DNA of 64,000 bases from Acidobacteriota bacterium (GTDB taxonomy: Bacteria > Acidobacteriota > Thermoanaerobaculia > Multivoradales > JAGPDF01), in contig JACTMI010000029.1 of assembly GCA_014584695.1 (NCBI GenBank), positions 1-64,000 on the forward strand, read 5' to 3'. Below, piece by piece: positions 47,154-55,950 of this stretch. Both the position numbers and the translations under genes were made by a program. Each line of letters opens with the position of its first letter. Within the stretch, counting starts at the first letter, position 1. The notes below the pieces were generated by a model. It was not told the origin of the DNA. It saw only the letters and a program-made list of their open reading frames with translations, and made no database searches.

Positions 47154-48122
47154 TCAGGCGCCGCCCTGCCGCTCGCGGTACCAGGCGGCGTAGCGGGCGA
47201 GGCCTTCGCGGATGGGGACGCGGGGCTCGTAGCCGAGCAGGCGGCGGGCCTTGCTGACGTCGGCGTAGGTGATCGGCACGTCGCCCGGCTGCTCGGGCAG
47301 CATCTCGACTCGCGGCTCGACGCCGAGTGCGGCGGCGATCGCGTGGACGAGCTCGATCAGCGCCGTCGTCTGCGATCCGCCGAGATTGAAGATCTCGAAG
47401 CGCGGCGCGAGGTCCATCGCCGCCACGATGCCGTCGACGATGTCCGAGATGTAGGTGTAGTCGCGCTGGCTGCGGCCGCTGCCGTAGAGCGGCACGGCGC
47501 GGCCGCGCGCGAGCAGGTCGGTGAACTTGGCGATCGCCATCTCCGGCCGCTGCGCCGGGCCGTAGACGGTGAAGAAGCGCAGGCAGGAGGTGCGCAGCCC
47601 GTAGAGGTGGCTGTAGTTGAAGCACAGCAGCTCGCCCGCCCGCTTGGTCGTCGCGTAGGGGGAGATCGGCAGGTCGACCGGATCGTCCTCGGCGAACGGC
47701 ACCTTCTCGTTGATGCCGTAGACGGAAGAGGAGGAGGCGAAGACGAAGCGCTCCGGGCCGTGGCGGCGCGCGGCCTCGAGCAGGCGCAGCGTGCCGATGC
47801 AGTTGACCTCCTCGTAGAGGATCGGTTCGGAGAGACTCGGGCGGACCCCGGCGCGCGCGGCGAGGTGGACGACGTCGTCGAAGCGGCCCTCGGCGAAAAG
47901 GCGATCGACCCGCGCGGCGTCGCGGATGTCCCCCTCGACCAGCGCCACCGACCCGGCGCCGGCCTCGAGCAGGGCGGCGGCGTTGGCGCGCTTGAGCGCC
48001 GGATCGTAGAAGTCGTTGAAGTCGTCGAGGAGGGTCACCTGGTCGCCGCGGCCGATCAGCCGCCGCGTCAAGTGCGAGCCGATGAATCCGGCCCCCCCCG
48101 TCACCAGCACGTGTCTCGCCAT
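47154..48122 (-). CDS. NAD-dependent nucleotide-sugar epimerase (UDP-glucuronate 4-epimerase-like)
   Basis: The 322-residue short-chain dehydrogenase has the NAD loop VTGGAGFIGSHL, the DDFNDFYDP region typical of UDP-glucuronate/GalE-type epimerases, HLAARAGVRPSL, the active-site Ser in FASSSSVYG and Tyr-x-x-x-Lys in YATTKRAGELL, then FFTVYGPAQRPEMA. It interconverts sugar nucleotides for surface polysaccharides or LPS. The ATG at 48122 precedes the first strand directly. It is a single gene on the same strand as the mla operon, with a 73-bp gap after mlaD. Confidence 0.9.
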   Translation of the reverse strand: MARHVLVTGGAGFIGSHLTRRLIGRGDQVTLLDDFNDFYDPALKRANAAALLEAGAGSVALVEGDIRDAARVDRLFAEGRFDDVVHLAARAGVRPSLSEPILYEEVNCIGTLRLLEAARRHGPERFVFASSSSVYGINEKVPFAEDDPVDLPISPYATTKRAGELLCFNYSHLYGLRTSCLRFFTVYGPAQRPEMAIAKFTDLLARGRAVPLYGSGRSQRDYTYISDIVDGIVAAMDLAPRFEIFNLGGSQTTALIELVHAIAAALGVEPRVEMLPEQPGDVPITYADVSKARRLLGYEPRVPIREGLARYAAWYRERQGGA

Positions 48123-48195
48123 GCCCGCCGTTTCCCCCGGCAAAGCCTACCTCAGGGTCCGGGCGCCGAGCGGTCGGACGGCACCCAGCGCCGGG

Positions 48196-49389
48196 TCAGC
48201 GTTCGGGGCGGTTGGCGCCCGGGTCTTCGGCGGGCAGCTCGCGCGGGTGGGGCGCCTCGCCGCGCTCGTGGGCGGCGTCGTAGCGGGAGCGGATTCCCTT
48301 CTTCTGGCGGCTGCGCACCAGCCAGCGCAGGAACTTCGACTCGTCGATGCCGATCAGGATGTCGTTGGCGGCCTCGTAGATCGTGGGGTCGTCGATCAGG
48401 CGGGCGGCCGTGCCCTGGCCGTGGGCGAGCTTCTCCGAGATGGTCGCGAGGTTGCCGAGCAGCCGCTCGAGATCGCCCGCGACCTTCTTGCCGAACTCGT
48501 CGTCGGCGAGCAGCTTCGGCAGCAGCGCGTCGCCCTCGCCGAGCCCTTCGGTCAGGGCGGAGAGGTTCTGCGCCGCGCGCTCGAAGGCGTCGAGCGTGCG
48601 CACGAGCTTCTCCTTCTGCGCCGCGTCCGAGAGCAGAGCGGGCAGCATCCCCTCGCCCTCCTCGGCGCGGGCGAGCAGCGAGTCGACGCGGGTGACCGAG
48701 CTCTCGACCCGCTCGGCGAGCCCGGGATCCTGGAGCAGCTTCGGGATCAGCCCCGGCCCGCTCTCGACCTTCTCGGCCGCCGAGCGCAAGGCGACCAGCG
48801 TGCCGTGGAGCTCCTCGGTCAGCTTGTCACCCGGGCCGCTGTCGCTGGTCAGCTCGCCCAGCAGCCCCTCGCCGCGGTCCATGCGGCCGAGGATCGAGGT
48901 CAGCTGCGACGAGATGGTGAGGATGTTCGCCATCAGGTCCTCGCCGGAGGCGACCAGCTGGTCGACGCTGGTCATCGGCGCGGTCGGGATCTCGCCGTGC
49001 TCCGGGATCAGCGGCGCGCCGGGCGAGCCCGAGGTCAGCTCGAGGTACTTGTCGCCGAGCAGGCCGAGGGTCTTGATCCGCGCCTGCGAGTCGGCGCGGA
49101 TCCGCTGCTCGTAGCGGGCGTCGATGTCGACGAAGACCTCGATCTGGTCCTGGCCCATGTCCTCGGGCAGCACGACGCGCCGGACCTGGCCGACGTCGAC
49201 GCCGTTGAGCTGCACCGAGGCGCCGGCGCCGAGCCCGGAAACGGTGGTGAAGCGGACGACGTAGGAGTTCTTGGCGCGGAACAGGTTCTGGCGGTCGCCG
49301 AGCAGGAACAGCGCCACGCCGGCGACGGCGAAGGCGATCGTGACGACGGCTCCGACGCGGAGCGAGGCGCGGGGATCAGACGACATCAT
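48196..49389 (-). CDS. mlaD: MlaD-like MCE-domain lipid-binding protein
   Basis: The 397-residue protein has an N-terminal anchor (LRVGAVVTIAFAVAGVALFLLG) and the MCE domain (SYVVRFTTVSGLGAGASVQLNGVDVGQVRRV-type strands, IKTLGLLGDKYLEL). A long helical periplasmic part with repeated LxRxEEGEG/GxxLLPxLL motifs follows, which is more than E. coli MlaD (~180 residues) has. MCE rings pass phospholipids between the membranes. The ATG overlaps the mlaF stop, so the operon is coupled. Confidence 0.9.
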   Translation of the reverse strand: MMSSDPRASLRVGAVVTIAFAVAGVALFLLGDRQNLFRAKNSYVVRFTTVSGLGAGASVQLNGVDVGQVRRVVLPEDMGQDQIEVFVDIDARYEQRIRADSQARIKTLGLLGDKYLELTSGSPGAPLIPEHGEIPTAPMTSVDQLVASGEDLMANILTISSQLTSILGRMDRGEGLLGELTSDSGPGDKLTEELHGTLVALRSAAEKVESGPGLIPKLLQDPGLAERVESSVTRVDSLLARAEEGEGMLPALLSDAAQKEKLVRTLDAFERAAQNLSALTEGLGEGDALLPKLLADDEFGKKVAGDLERLLGNLATISEKLAHGQGTAARLIDDPTIYEAANDILIGIDESKFLRWLVRSRQKKGIRSRYDAAHERGEAPHPRELPAEDPGANRPER

Positions 49390-50143
49390 CGGTCTCCTCT
49401 CGGCCGGCGAGGAAGTCGGCGAGCAACGGGTCGACGGCGGCCGCGGCCTCGGCGAAGGTGCCCAGGAAGCGGAAGCGGCCGCCGGCCAGGAAGGCGATCC
49501 GGTCGGCGACCGCGCGGGCCAGCGCGAGATCGTGGGTCACCACCAGGGCGGCGGCGCCGGTGGCGCGCCGGGTCTCCCCGATCCGGCGCGCGATCGCCGC
49601 CGCCGACATCGGGTCGAGCCCGGTGGTCGGCTCGTCGAAGAGCAGGATCTCGGGCTCGAGCGCCAGCGCGCGGGCGAGCGCCACCCGCTTGCGCATGCCG
49701 CCCGACAGATCGGCGGGCATCCGCTGCTCGATGCCGTCGAGGCCGACCTGCGCGAGCAGCGCCGCGACCCGCGCGGCGAGCTCGCTCTCGGGCGCCGTGC
49801 GGTGCTCGCGGAAGGGGAAGGCGAGGTTGTCGAACACCGACATCGAGTCGAACAGCGCGCCGCTCTGGAACAGCATCGCCACCCGCCGCCGGACCGGCAG
49901 CAGCTCGCGCTCCGGCAGGCCGGCGATCTCGCGCCCTTCGAAGCGGATCGAACCGGCGTCGGGGGGTTCGAGGCCGATCAGCAGCCGCAAGGTGACGCTC
50001 TTGCCGCTGCCGGAGCGGCCGAGCACCACCAGGCATTCGCCGGCGCCGAGGTCGAAATCGACGCCGTCGAGCACCGTGCGGCCGTCGTAGCGCTTGACCA
50101 GGCCGCGCACCGAGAGCAGGGGCTGCGATCCGCTGGCGCTCAT
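49376..50143 (-). CDS. mlaF: MlaF-like ABC transporter ATPase
   Basis: The 255-residue protein has Walker A GRSGSGKS (about 41-48), the Q-loop FQSGALFDSM, signature LSGGM (about 147), Walker B LLFDEPTTGLDP and the H-loop VTHDL. The FQSGALFDSMSV wording is that of MlaF-type ATPases. It powers the MlaE/MlaD lipid transporter. Its GTG/ATG region overlaps mlaE by 4 bp. Confidence 0.95.
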   Translation of the reverse strand: MSASGSQPLLSVRGLVKRYDGRTVLDGVDFDLGAGECLVVLGRSGSGKSVTLRLLIGLEPPDAGSIRFEGREIAGLPERELLPVRRRVAMLFQSGALFDSMSVFDNLAFPFREHRTAPESELAARVAALLAQVGLDGIEQRMPADLSGGMRKRVALARALALEPEILLFDEPTTGLDPMSAAAIARRIGETRRATGAAALVVTHDLALARAVADRIAFLAGGRFRFLGTFAEAAAAVDPLLADFLAGREETDDVV

Positions 50144-50904
50144 CCGAAGAGGTAGAACAGCTTGGTCAGGAAGAAGTCGGTGATCAGGATCAGGATCGAG
50201 GCCTCGACCACCGTGTCGGTGGTGGCGCGGCCGACGCCGTCGGCGCCGCCGGTGACCGCGAGGCCGTTGCGGCAGGCGACGAGGGCGATGAAGCCGCCGA
50301 AGAAGAACGACTTGCCGACGCCGCTGGTGACGTCGGAGAGGGTCAGCGAGTCGGCGACGTCGTTGAGGTAGAAGGCCGGCGTCAGGTCGAGCTGGAAGAC
50401 CGCGATCGCGAGCCCGCCCAGGATGCCGAGCAGGTCGCCCAGGATGGTGAGCGCCGGCAGCATCACCAGCGTCGCCGCCAGGCGCGGCACCACCAGCTTG
50501 CGCACCGGGTCGGCGGCCATCGCGCGCAGGGCGTCGATCTGCTCGGTGACCTTCATGCTGCCGAGCTCGGCGGCCATGCCGGCGCCGATGCGGCCGCCGA
50601 CCACGAGGGCGGTCAAGACCGGCACCAGCTCGCGCACCAGCGCCTTCGAGACCACCGTGCCGATGTAGTACTTGATGCCCAGCCCGGGCAGGCTGTAGGC
50701 GGTCTGGAGCGCCAGCACCATGCCGGTGAAGACGCTGGTGATCGCGGCGACGGCGAGCGAGCGGACCCCCATGCGGTCCATCTGGACGATCCAGGCGCGC
50801 GGGTCCCAGGGGGGGCTCGCCAGGCCCGCGAAGCCGTGCCGCGCCAGGATCGCGAGATCCCCGGCGAGCGTGATCGTGCGCGCGGCGAAGCTCCGCTCGC
50901 TCAT
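50140..50904 (-). CDS. mlaE: MlaE-like permease
   Basis: The 254-residue membrane protein has the MlaE wording: FTGMVLALQTAYSLPGLG, LVRELVPVLTALVVGGRIGA, MAAELGSMKVTEQIDALRAM and a C-terminal LILITDFFLTKLFYL. The six or so helices form the channel for phospholipids between the inner membrane and MlaD. The ATG at 50904 overlaps the stop of the small membrane gene upstream. This order (E, F, D) is typical. Confidence 0.95.
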   Translation of the reverse strand: MSERSFAARTITLAGDLAILARHGFAGLASPPWDPRAWIVQMDRMGVRSLAVAAITSVFTGMVLALQTAYSLPGLGIKYYIGTVVSKALVRELVPVLTALVVGGRIGAGMAAELGSMKVTEQIDALRAMAADPVRKLVVPRLAATLVMLPALTILGDLLGILGGLAIAVFQLDLTPAFYLNDVADSLTLSDVTSGVGKSFFFGGFIALVACRNGLAVTGGADGVGRATTDTVVEASILILITDFFLTKLFYLFG

Positions 50905-51305
50905 CGGAACAGGCCGCGCGCGGTCGCGAGGTGGGCGAGGCCGAAAACCGCGTCGCCGATCGCCAGGGGCCACAGGAACGAGTGCGCGGCGTCGGTGGCG
51001 GCGTCGAGGCCGAAGACCGCGGCGCCGGCGAGCCGGCCGACGATCGCCACCATGACGACGCCGCGCGCGCGCGCCGGATCGCGGGCGGCGACGAGGTAGA
51101 TCGCCCCCAGCATCAGCAGCAGGACGGCGAGGATCCGCAGGTAGAATCCCGGCTCGGGCAGCGGCAGGGCGAACCAGCGGCTGGCCGCCCGCGGGGCGGC
51201 GAGCATCAGCGAGGCGAAGAAGATGTCGTACAGCGCGCCGGCGACCAGGGTCGCCGACAGCCACCGATGGGGCCGCCGGCCGCCGGCGGACGGGCGCTCG
51301 TTCAT
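50901..51305 (-). CDS. Small four-helix membrane protein upstream of mlaE
   Basis: The 134-residue product has helices near 15-35 (LSATLVAGALYDIFFASLML), 53-72 (YLRILAVLLLMLGAIYLVAA), 82-100 (VVMVAIVGRLAGAAVFGLDA) and 107-125 (FLWPLAIGDAVFGLAHLATA). It overlaps mlaE by 4 bp and heads the mla operon. No family is assigned; a part in envelope lipid handling is suggested only by position. Confidence 0.75.
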   Translation of the reverse strand: MNERPSAGGRRPHRWLSATLVAGALYDIFFASLMLAAPRAASRWFALPLPEPGFYLRILAVLLLMLGAIYLVAARDPARARGVVMVAIVGRLAGAAVFGLDAATDAAHSFLWPLAIGDAVFGLAHLATARGLFR

Positions 51306-51337
51306 CGCGCCGGGATTCTAGCGACCCGGGAGGCGAC

Positions 51338-52138
51338 GTGCCATCGAGCCCGAAGCCCGCGCGCTCCTCGCCGTTCGCGACCCTCGCCGCCACCCTGGTC
51401 GGCAATCTCTACCTGGTGGTCGGATCGCTGCTCGGGGGCGCCGCCGCCCTGGTGGCCGCTTTCGTCACCCGGCGCGGCCACGGCGTCTTCGCGGTGGCGC
51501 GAGCGTGGGCGCGCGGCGTGCTCGCGACCAGCTTCCTGCGGCTCGAGAGCGAGCGCGAGACCGAGCTGCCCGCCGACGGCCGCTACGTCTTCATGGCCAA
51601 CCACCAGAGCCTGTTCGACATCCCGGTGCTGCTCGCGAGCCTGCCGGGGGAGGCGCGCTTGCTGGCCAAGCGGAGCCTGTTCCGGATCCCCGTCTTCGGC
51701 TGGGCGCTCGCGGCGGGCGGTTTCGTGCCGGTGGACCGCAAGGACCGCTCGAGCGCGCGCCAGAGCTTCCAGGCGGCGATCGAACGGCTCGAGCGGGGCG
51801 TTTCGATCCTGCTCTTTCCGGAGGCCACCCGCTCCCACGACGGGCGGCTGCTGGCGTTCGAGCGCGGCGGCTTCCTGCTGGCGATGAAGAGCGGCCTGCC
51901 GATCGTGCCGGTCGGCGTCTCGGGTACGCTCGCGGCGCAGCCGCGCCACTCGTTCCTGATCCGGCCCGGGGTGGTGCGGGTTCGCTACGGACGGCCGGTC
52001 GAGGTCGCCGGGCGCTCGCTGCGGGAGCTCGCCGAGCTGACCGCGAGCGTCCGGGCGCGGATCGGCGAGCTCGCGGGAGTCGAGCTCACGACGGTCGAAG
52101 CGCCGCGCCGAGGCGCGGCGAGAAAGGAAGCGGAGTGA
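51338..52138 (+). CDS. plsC: 1-acyl-sn-glycerol-3-phosphate acyltransferase (PlsC-like)
   Basis: The 266-residue protein has an N-terminal membrane helix (TLVGNLYLVVGSLLGGAAAL) and the acyltransferase motifs NHQSLFDIP (HxxxxD), PVDRKDRSSARQ, FPEATRSHDGRL and PIVPVGVSG. It adds the second fatty acid to make phosphatidic acid in the inner membrane. The start is a GTG at 51338, only 32 bp from the divergent mla operon. The stop overlaps the Mrp start (ATGA). Confidence 0.9.
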   Translation: MPSSPKPARSSPFATLAATLVGNLYLVVGSLLGGAAALVAAFVTRRGHGVFAVARAWARGVLATSFLRLESERETELPADGRYVFMANHQSLFDIPVLLASLPGEARLLAKRSLFRIPVFGWALAAGGFVPVDRKDRSSARQSFQAAIERLERGVSILLFPEATRSHDGRLLAFERGGFLLAMKSGLPIVPVGVSGTLAAQPRHSFLIRPGVVRVRYGRPVEVAGRSLRELAELTASVRARIGELAGVELTTVEAPRRGAARKEAE

Positions 52139-53229
52139 TGGCGAAGGTCCTCGAGGAGCGGGTGTGGGAGGCGCTGCGCGCGGTGCGGTTCCCCGGCATG
52201 AGCCGCGACATCGTCTCGTTCGGGTTCGTCAAGGGGGTCGCCGTCCACGACGGCGTCGCCAAGGTGGCGATCGAGATGACCACCCGCGACCCGGACGCCG
52301 CCGAGGCGGTGCGGGCGGCGGCGCTGCAGGCGGTGGGCGGCGTCGACGGCGTCACCGGCGCCGAGATCGACCTGCGGGTGGCGGCGCCGCCGTCGCGCGA
52401 GGAGGCCGCGCAGCGGGCGATCGCGCGCAACCCGAGCCTGATTCCGGAGGTGGCGGCGGTGGTGGCGGTGGCGAGCGGCAAGGGGGGCGTCGGCAAATCG
52501 ACCGTCGCCGCCAACCTGGCGGTCGCGCTGGCGCGCGCCGGCCGCCGGGTCGGGCTGCTCGACGTCGACATCTACGGCCCCTCGGTGCCGACCATGTTCG
52601 GCATCGCGGAGCGACCGCGGGTGATCGACAACCGGATCCAGCCCTACGAGAAGTTCGGCGTCCGCCTGATGTCGCTCGGTTTCATTCTCGACGACGACAC
52701 GCCGGTGATCTGGCGCGGCCCGATGGTGATGCGGGCGATCGAGCAGATGCTGGGCGACGTCGACTGGGGGGCGCTCGACGTCCTGGTCCTCGACCTGCCG
52801 CCGGGCACCGGCGACGCGCAGCTGACGGTGACGCAGAAGATCCCGCTCGCCGGCGCGGTGATCGTGACCACGCCGCAGGACGTGGCGTTGCTCGACGCGC
52901 GCAAGGGTCTGCAGATGTTCCGCAAGGTCAACGTGCCGGTGCTCGGCATCGTCGAGAACATGTCGACCTTCGTCTGCCCGCACTGCGGCACCGAGACGCA
53001 CGTCTTCCGCCATGGCGGCGGCGCGCGCACGGCGCGCGAGCTCGGCGTCGCGCTGCTGGGCGAGATCCCGCTCGATCCGGCGATTGCCGAGGGCGGCGAC
53101 GCCGGCCGCCCGATCACGGTCGAGCAGCCCGACGGTCCGCACGCGGCCGCCTTCGTCCGGCTGGCCGAGGCGGTCACCACGGCGCTCGCGACGACGCCGA
53201 CCGCGCGTCCGCAGATCCAGATCGTCTGA
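52138..53229 (+). CDS. Mrp/ApbC-type iron-sulfur cluster carrier ATPase
   Basis: The 363-residue protein has an N-terminal MIP18/DUF59 domain (about 1-90) and the deviant Walker A GKGGVGKSTVAANLAV (about 118-133). DVDIYGPSVPTMFG, LDLPPGTGDAQL and VENMSTFVCPHCGTETHVF, with the CxxC that binds the bridging cluster, follow. It is the standard Mrp/NBP35 layout and carries Fe-S clusters to apoproteins in the cytoplasm. Its ATG overlaps the plsC stop. Confidence 0.95.
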   Translation: MAKVLEERVWEALRAVRFPGMSRDIVSFGFVKGVAVHDGVAKVAIEMTTRDPDAAEAVRAAALQAVGGVDGVTGAEIDLRVAAPPSREEAAQRAIARNPSLIPEVAAVVAVASGKGGVGKSTVAANLAVALARAGRRVGLLDVDIYGPSVPTMFGIAERPRVIDNRIQPYEKFGVRLMSLGFILDDDTPVIWRGPMVMRAIEQMLGDVDWGALDVLVLDLPPGTGDAQLTVTQKIPLAGAVIVTTPQDVALLDARKGLQMFRKVNVPVLGIVENMSTFVCPHCGTETHVFRHGGGARTARELGVALLGEIPLDPAIAEGGDAGRPITVEQPDGPHAAAFVRLAEAVTTALATTPTARPQIQIV

Positions 53230-53237
53230 GGTCGGCC

Positions 53238-53945
53238 GTGCCGGACCGCTCCGCCTCGGCGCCCACCGGACGGCTGGCCGTCGTGGCGGACGCCCATCTC
53301 GGCGGCCCCGGCGGCCCCCCGGCGCCGCTCGTCGCGCAGCTCCTCGAGCTGCCGGAGCGGGGGGTCGGCCGCCTGATCCTGCTGGGCGACCTGCTGCAGG
53401 TCTGGGTGGGGTTTCCGCAGTACTCGAGCGCGGAGTCGGCGGCTCTGCTCGCCGCCGTCGAGGAGCTGCGCGCGCGCGGCCTGCGGGTCGACTACATCGA
53501 GGGCAACCGCGACTTCTTCCTCGCCGCCGGACCGGCGCGGGCGGTGTTCGACTCGATCGGGCTCGAGACCGCGGCCACCGTCGACGGCGTGCGCTACCTC
53601 TTCGTCCACGGCGACGGCTTGAACGAGCGCGACCGCTCCTACCTCGCCTGGCGCTGGCTGTCGAAGAGCTGGGCGGTGCGCGCGGTCACCCGCCATCTGC
53701 CGCGCCGGGTGGTGGGGCCCTTCGTCCACGGCACCGAGCGGCGGCTGTCGGCGACCAATTTCCGCCACAAGGTACGGATCCCCGAAGCCTCGATCACCGC
53801 CTACGCCGAGCGCCGCCTGGCCGCGGGCCACGACCGCCTCGTCCTCGGCCACTTCCACGAGCCCCGCCGCTGGCCCGTCCGCGGCGGCGAGGTCCTCCTC
53901 CTCGACGCCTGGTTCAAGAGCCGCCGCGTCGAGATCTTCGGCTGA
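53238..53945 (+). CDS. LpxH-like UDP-2,3-diacylglucosamine pyrophosphatase (metallophosphoesterase)
   Basis: The 235-residue hydrolase carries the metallophosphoesterase motifs VVADAHLGG, LILLGDLLQVWVG, IEGNRDFFL, LFVHGDGLNERD and VLGHFHEPRRW, with the spacing of LpxH/LpxI-type lipid A enzymes. It would cleave UDP-diacylglucosamine in the inner leaflet. The GTG at 53238 follows the mrp stop by 8 bp. Placement with plsC and mla fits envelope lipid work. Confidence 0.8.
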   Translation: MPDRSASAPTGRLAVVADAHLGGPGGPPAPLVAQLLELPERGVGRLILLGDLLQVWVGFPQYSSAESAALLAAVEELRARGLRVDYIEGNRDFFLAAGPARAVFDSIGLETAATVDGVRYLFVHGDGLNERDRSYLAWRWLSKSWAVRAVTRHLPRRVVGPFVHGTERRLSATNFRHKVRIPEASITAYAERRLAAGHDRLVLGHFHEPRRWPVRGGEVLLLDAWFKSRRVEIFG

Positions 53946-54037
53946 CTCACTGCGAGTCGGACTGAATGCACCAGCCGCAAGACCTCGGCGTGGGAGCGCT
54001 GGAGCGAGCCGAGAGGCTCGCGACCGCGGCGGGGTGA

Positions 54038-54086
54038 GGCCAGCGGATTCACTCCGCTGGCCGAGGGGAGGGCGCGTGCCCTCCCC
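54038..54086. repeat. Tandem perfect hairpins after the LpxH-like gene
   Basis: GGCCAGCGGA/TCCGCTGGCC (54038-54062, 5-bp loop) and GGGGAGGGC/GCCCTCCCC (54065-54086, 4-bp loop) are two perfect stems side by side. A third, shorter stem GCCGC/GCGGC follows near 54093-54105. There is no T run. They may be terminators, a REP-like pair or part of a structured RNA. Confidence 0.6.
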
Positions 54087-54184
54087 ATCGGATACAAGCC
54101 GCGGAGCGGCAGGTTGACCCGGGCGCGGGCTCCGCGTAGCCTCGGCCGGTCACTGCCGTCCATTTCTCGAGCGAAGGAGGGGCC

Positions 54185-55804
54185 ATGCTCCGGAGCACGC
54201 TTCGAGCTGTCGTCGCCGGCGTCGTCATCGTCCTCGCATCTTGCGCGCGGGAGGCACCGCCGCCGCCGGCCGCGCGCGCGACCCCGGCGTCCTACGTACC
54301 GACGGCCCTCTTCTGCGCCGACGGCGCGGCCACCGCGGCCTCGCCGCTCTGCCCGACGCTGCCGGGCGACATCGGGCCCGATCCGGCGCTCACGATCACG
54401 GTCGCCTACAGCGGCATCCTGGGCGAGCTACCGGACTCGCAGCAGCGGGACGTTCAGAGCCCGTTCGACAATCTCTCCTGGCAGACCTTCGTGGCGCTCA
54501 ACTGGAAGGCGGGCGCCGAAAGCGAGCCGGCGGCGCAGGGCCTCGCCGGCGACGGCGCGAGAGTCTGGCAGAGCTGGCCGCGGGTAGCCGACATCTTTGG
54601 CCACGGGGCGCGGCAGGGCGATTGTGGCGAAGTACCCGCCGGCCTGACGCTCTTCTCGATCGCCTCGAACGGCGCCGGCCAGCCGTCGGCGCACGACGAG
54701 GAGTACATCCAGGCGGCGACCGGGGCGCCGCTGATCGACGTCACCGGCAACTGGACGGTCTACGAGCGCCGGCTGAACGAGATCGAAGTCGCCTATCTGC
54801 GCGCGCCGGGCGGCGATCCCTCCCGGACGCTGGTGACCCTCGACGGTCAGAAGAACCTGATCGCGGCGGGAGTCGCCGTGGACTTTCCGTCGGTGGCCGA
54901 CGGTGGCGCGACCGGCGCGATCGAGATCAAGGCGGCTTGGCGGATCCTCGATCCGCAGGACCGCGAGGCGAACCAGAAGCGCTTCTTTCTGGTGCCGGCT
55001 TTCCTGCGCGTGGCTCCGGACCTCGTGACCGGCGGCGAGTCCATCTGCGCGCCGGTCGACATGGCGCTGGTGGGGATGCACGTCATCCAGAAAAACCCGG
55101 TGACCGACAACGCCCTGAAGCCGGAGTGGTTCTGGTCGACTTTCGAGCACGTCGACAACGCGCCGCTGGCGCGTGACGCCTGCGAACCACGGAGCCCGCA
55201 GTCGTGTGGCTGGTTCGCGAATCTGAACTGCACCGCCGAGCTGCCGGCCGCTCCGCCCGCCTACTCGTTCTTCTCGACCGCCTGCCCGAGCTGCGCGGTC
55301 AACGTCGAGCCGAAGGCCGCGACCACCGGGACCCCGTACGCCTGGAGCCCGCAGCCTCCGTACGCGGGTGGCTACCTGACGGACCCGGGCGGCGACGGTG
55401 TGGCGCCGATCGGCACCCAGACCTCGCGCTGCTGGCAGGTCTACGAGCTGACCGACGACCTCAATGAACAGTGGCGCGCCGAGCTCGGCGCCGTGGGCTC
55501 GGTGTTCCAGAACTACTTCCTGGTCGGCACGCAGTGGGGGGCCGCTCTGACCAACACCCCCGACCCCAAGGTCCCGAGCGACGCCATCCCGACCTTTCTC
55601 TCGAACGCGGTCGTCGAGACCTACCTCCAGACCCTCTACGATCCCAAGAACCCCTTCGCCACCGGTTCTTGCGTCTCCTGCCACACCGCCGCCACCCTCC
55701 CCGCCGACAACCAGACGTCGGCCAATCTCAGCTTCCTTCCTGGCCTCGCTCAACCGGGGCTGACGCGGTTGAACTCGAAGAGAGGGAGCGCCAAGGATCA
55801 CTAG
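54185..55804 (+). CDS. Lipoprotein with a C-terminal c-type haem motif
   Basis: The 539-residue protein has a lipoprotein signal (RAVVAGVVIVLASC, lipobox LASC at ~17-20). A long extracytoplasmic domain follows with conserved-looking blocks (SPFDNLSWQTFVALNWKAG, EWFWSTFEHVDNAP, NYFLVGTQWG). The haem motif is CVSCH at 496-500, about 40 residues before the end. A single CxxCH near the C-terminus suggests a haem-binding redox lipoprotein on the periplasmic side or surface. GAAGGAGG precedes the ATG at 54185. Family name not certain. Confidence 0.8.
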   Translation: MLRSTLRAVVAGVVIVLASCAREAPPPPAARATPASYVPTALFCADGAATAASPLCPTLPGDIGPDPALTITVAYSGILGELPDSQQRDVQSPFDNLSWQTFVALNWKAGAESEPAAQGLAGDGARVWQSWPRVADIFGHGARQGDCGEVPAGLTLFSIASNGAGQPSAHDEEYIQAATGAPLIDVTGNWTVYERRLNEIEVAYLRAPGGDPSRTLVTLDGQKNLIAAGVAVDFPSVADGGATGAIEIKAAWRILDPQDREANQKRFFLVPAFLRVAPDLVTGGESICAPVDMALVGMHVIQKNPVTDNALKPEWFWSTFEHVDNAPLARDACEPRSPQSCGWFANLNCTAELPAAPPAYSFFSTACPSCAVNVEPKAATTGTPYAWSPQPPYAGGYLTDPGGDGVAPIGTQTSRCWQVYELTDDLNEQWRAELGAVGSVFQNYFLVGTQWGAALTNTPDPKVPSDAIPTFLSNAVVETYLQTLYDPKNPFATGSCVSCHTAATLPADNQTSANLSFLPGLAQPGLTRLNSKRGSAKDH

Positions 55805-55950
55805 GATGTCGTGGCTGGCGACGTCCTGCGCGAGCCCGCCCGCGCAAGTCGCTCGGAGAGCAGAACGCTCACTTGAATCGGGCTGATTTCGTTGCCGGGG
55901 CCGAGTCGTCACTCCTCCCGGGAGTGCCGACCAAGGCCGCTTCCAGGAGG

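Noticed and set aside
47343-49995. Long plus-strand frames opposite the epimerase and mla genes
   Set aside because: The minus-strand genes carry full motif sets and coupled starts; the plus frames are Arg/Gly/Val-rich shadows.
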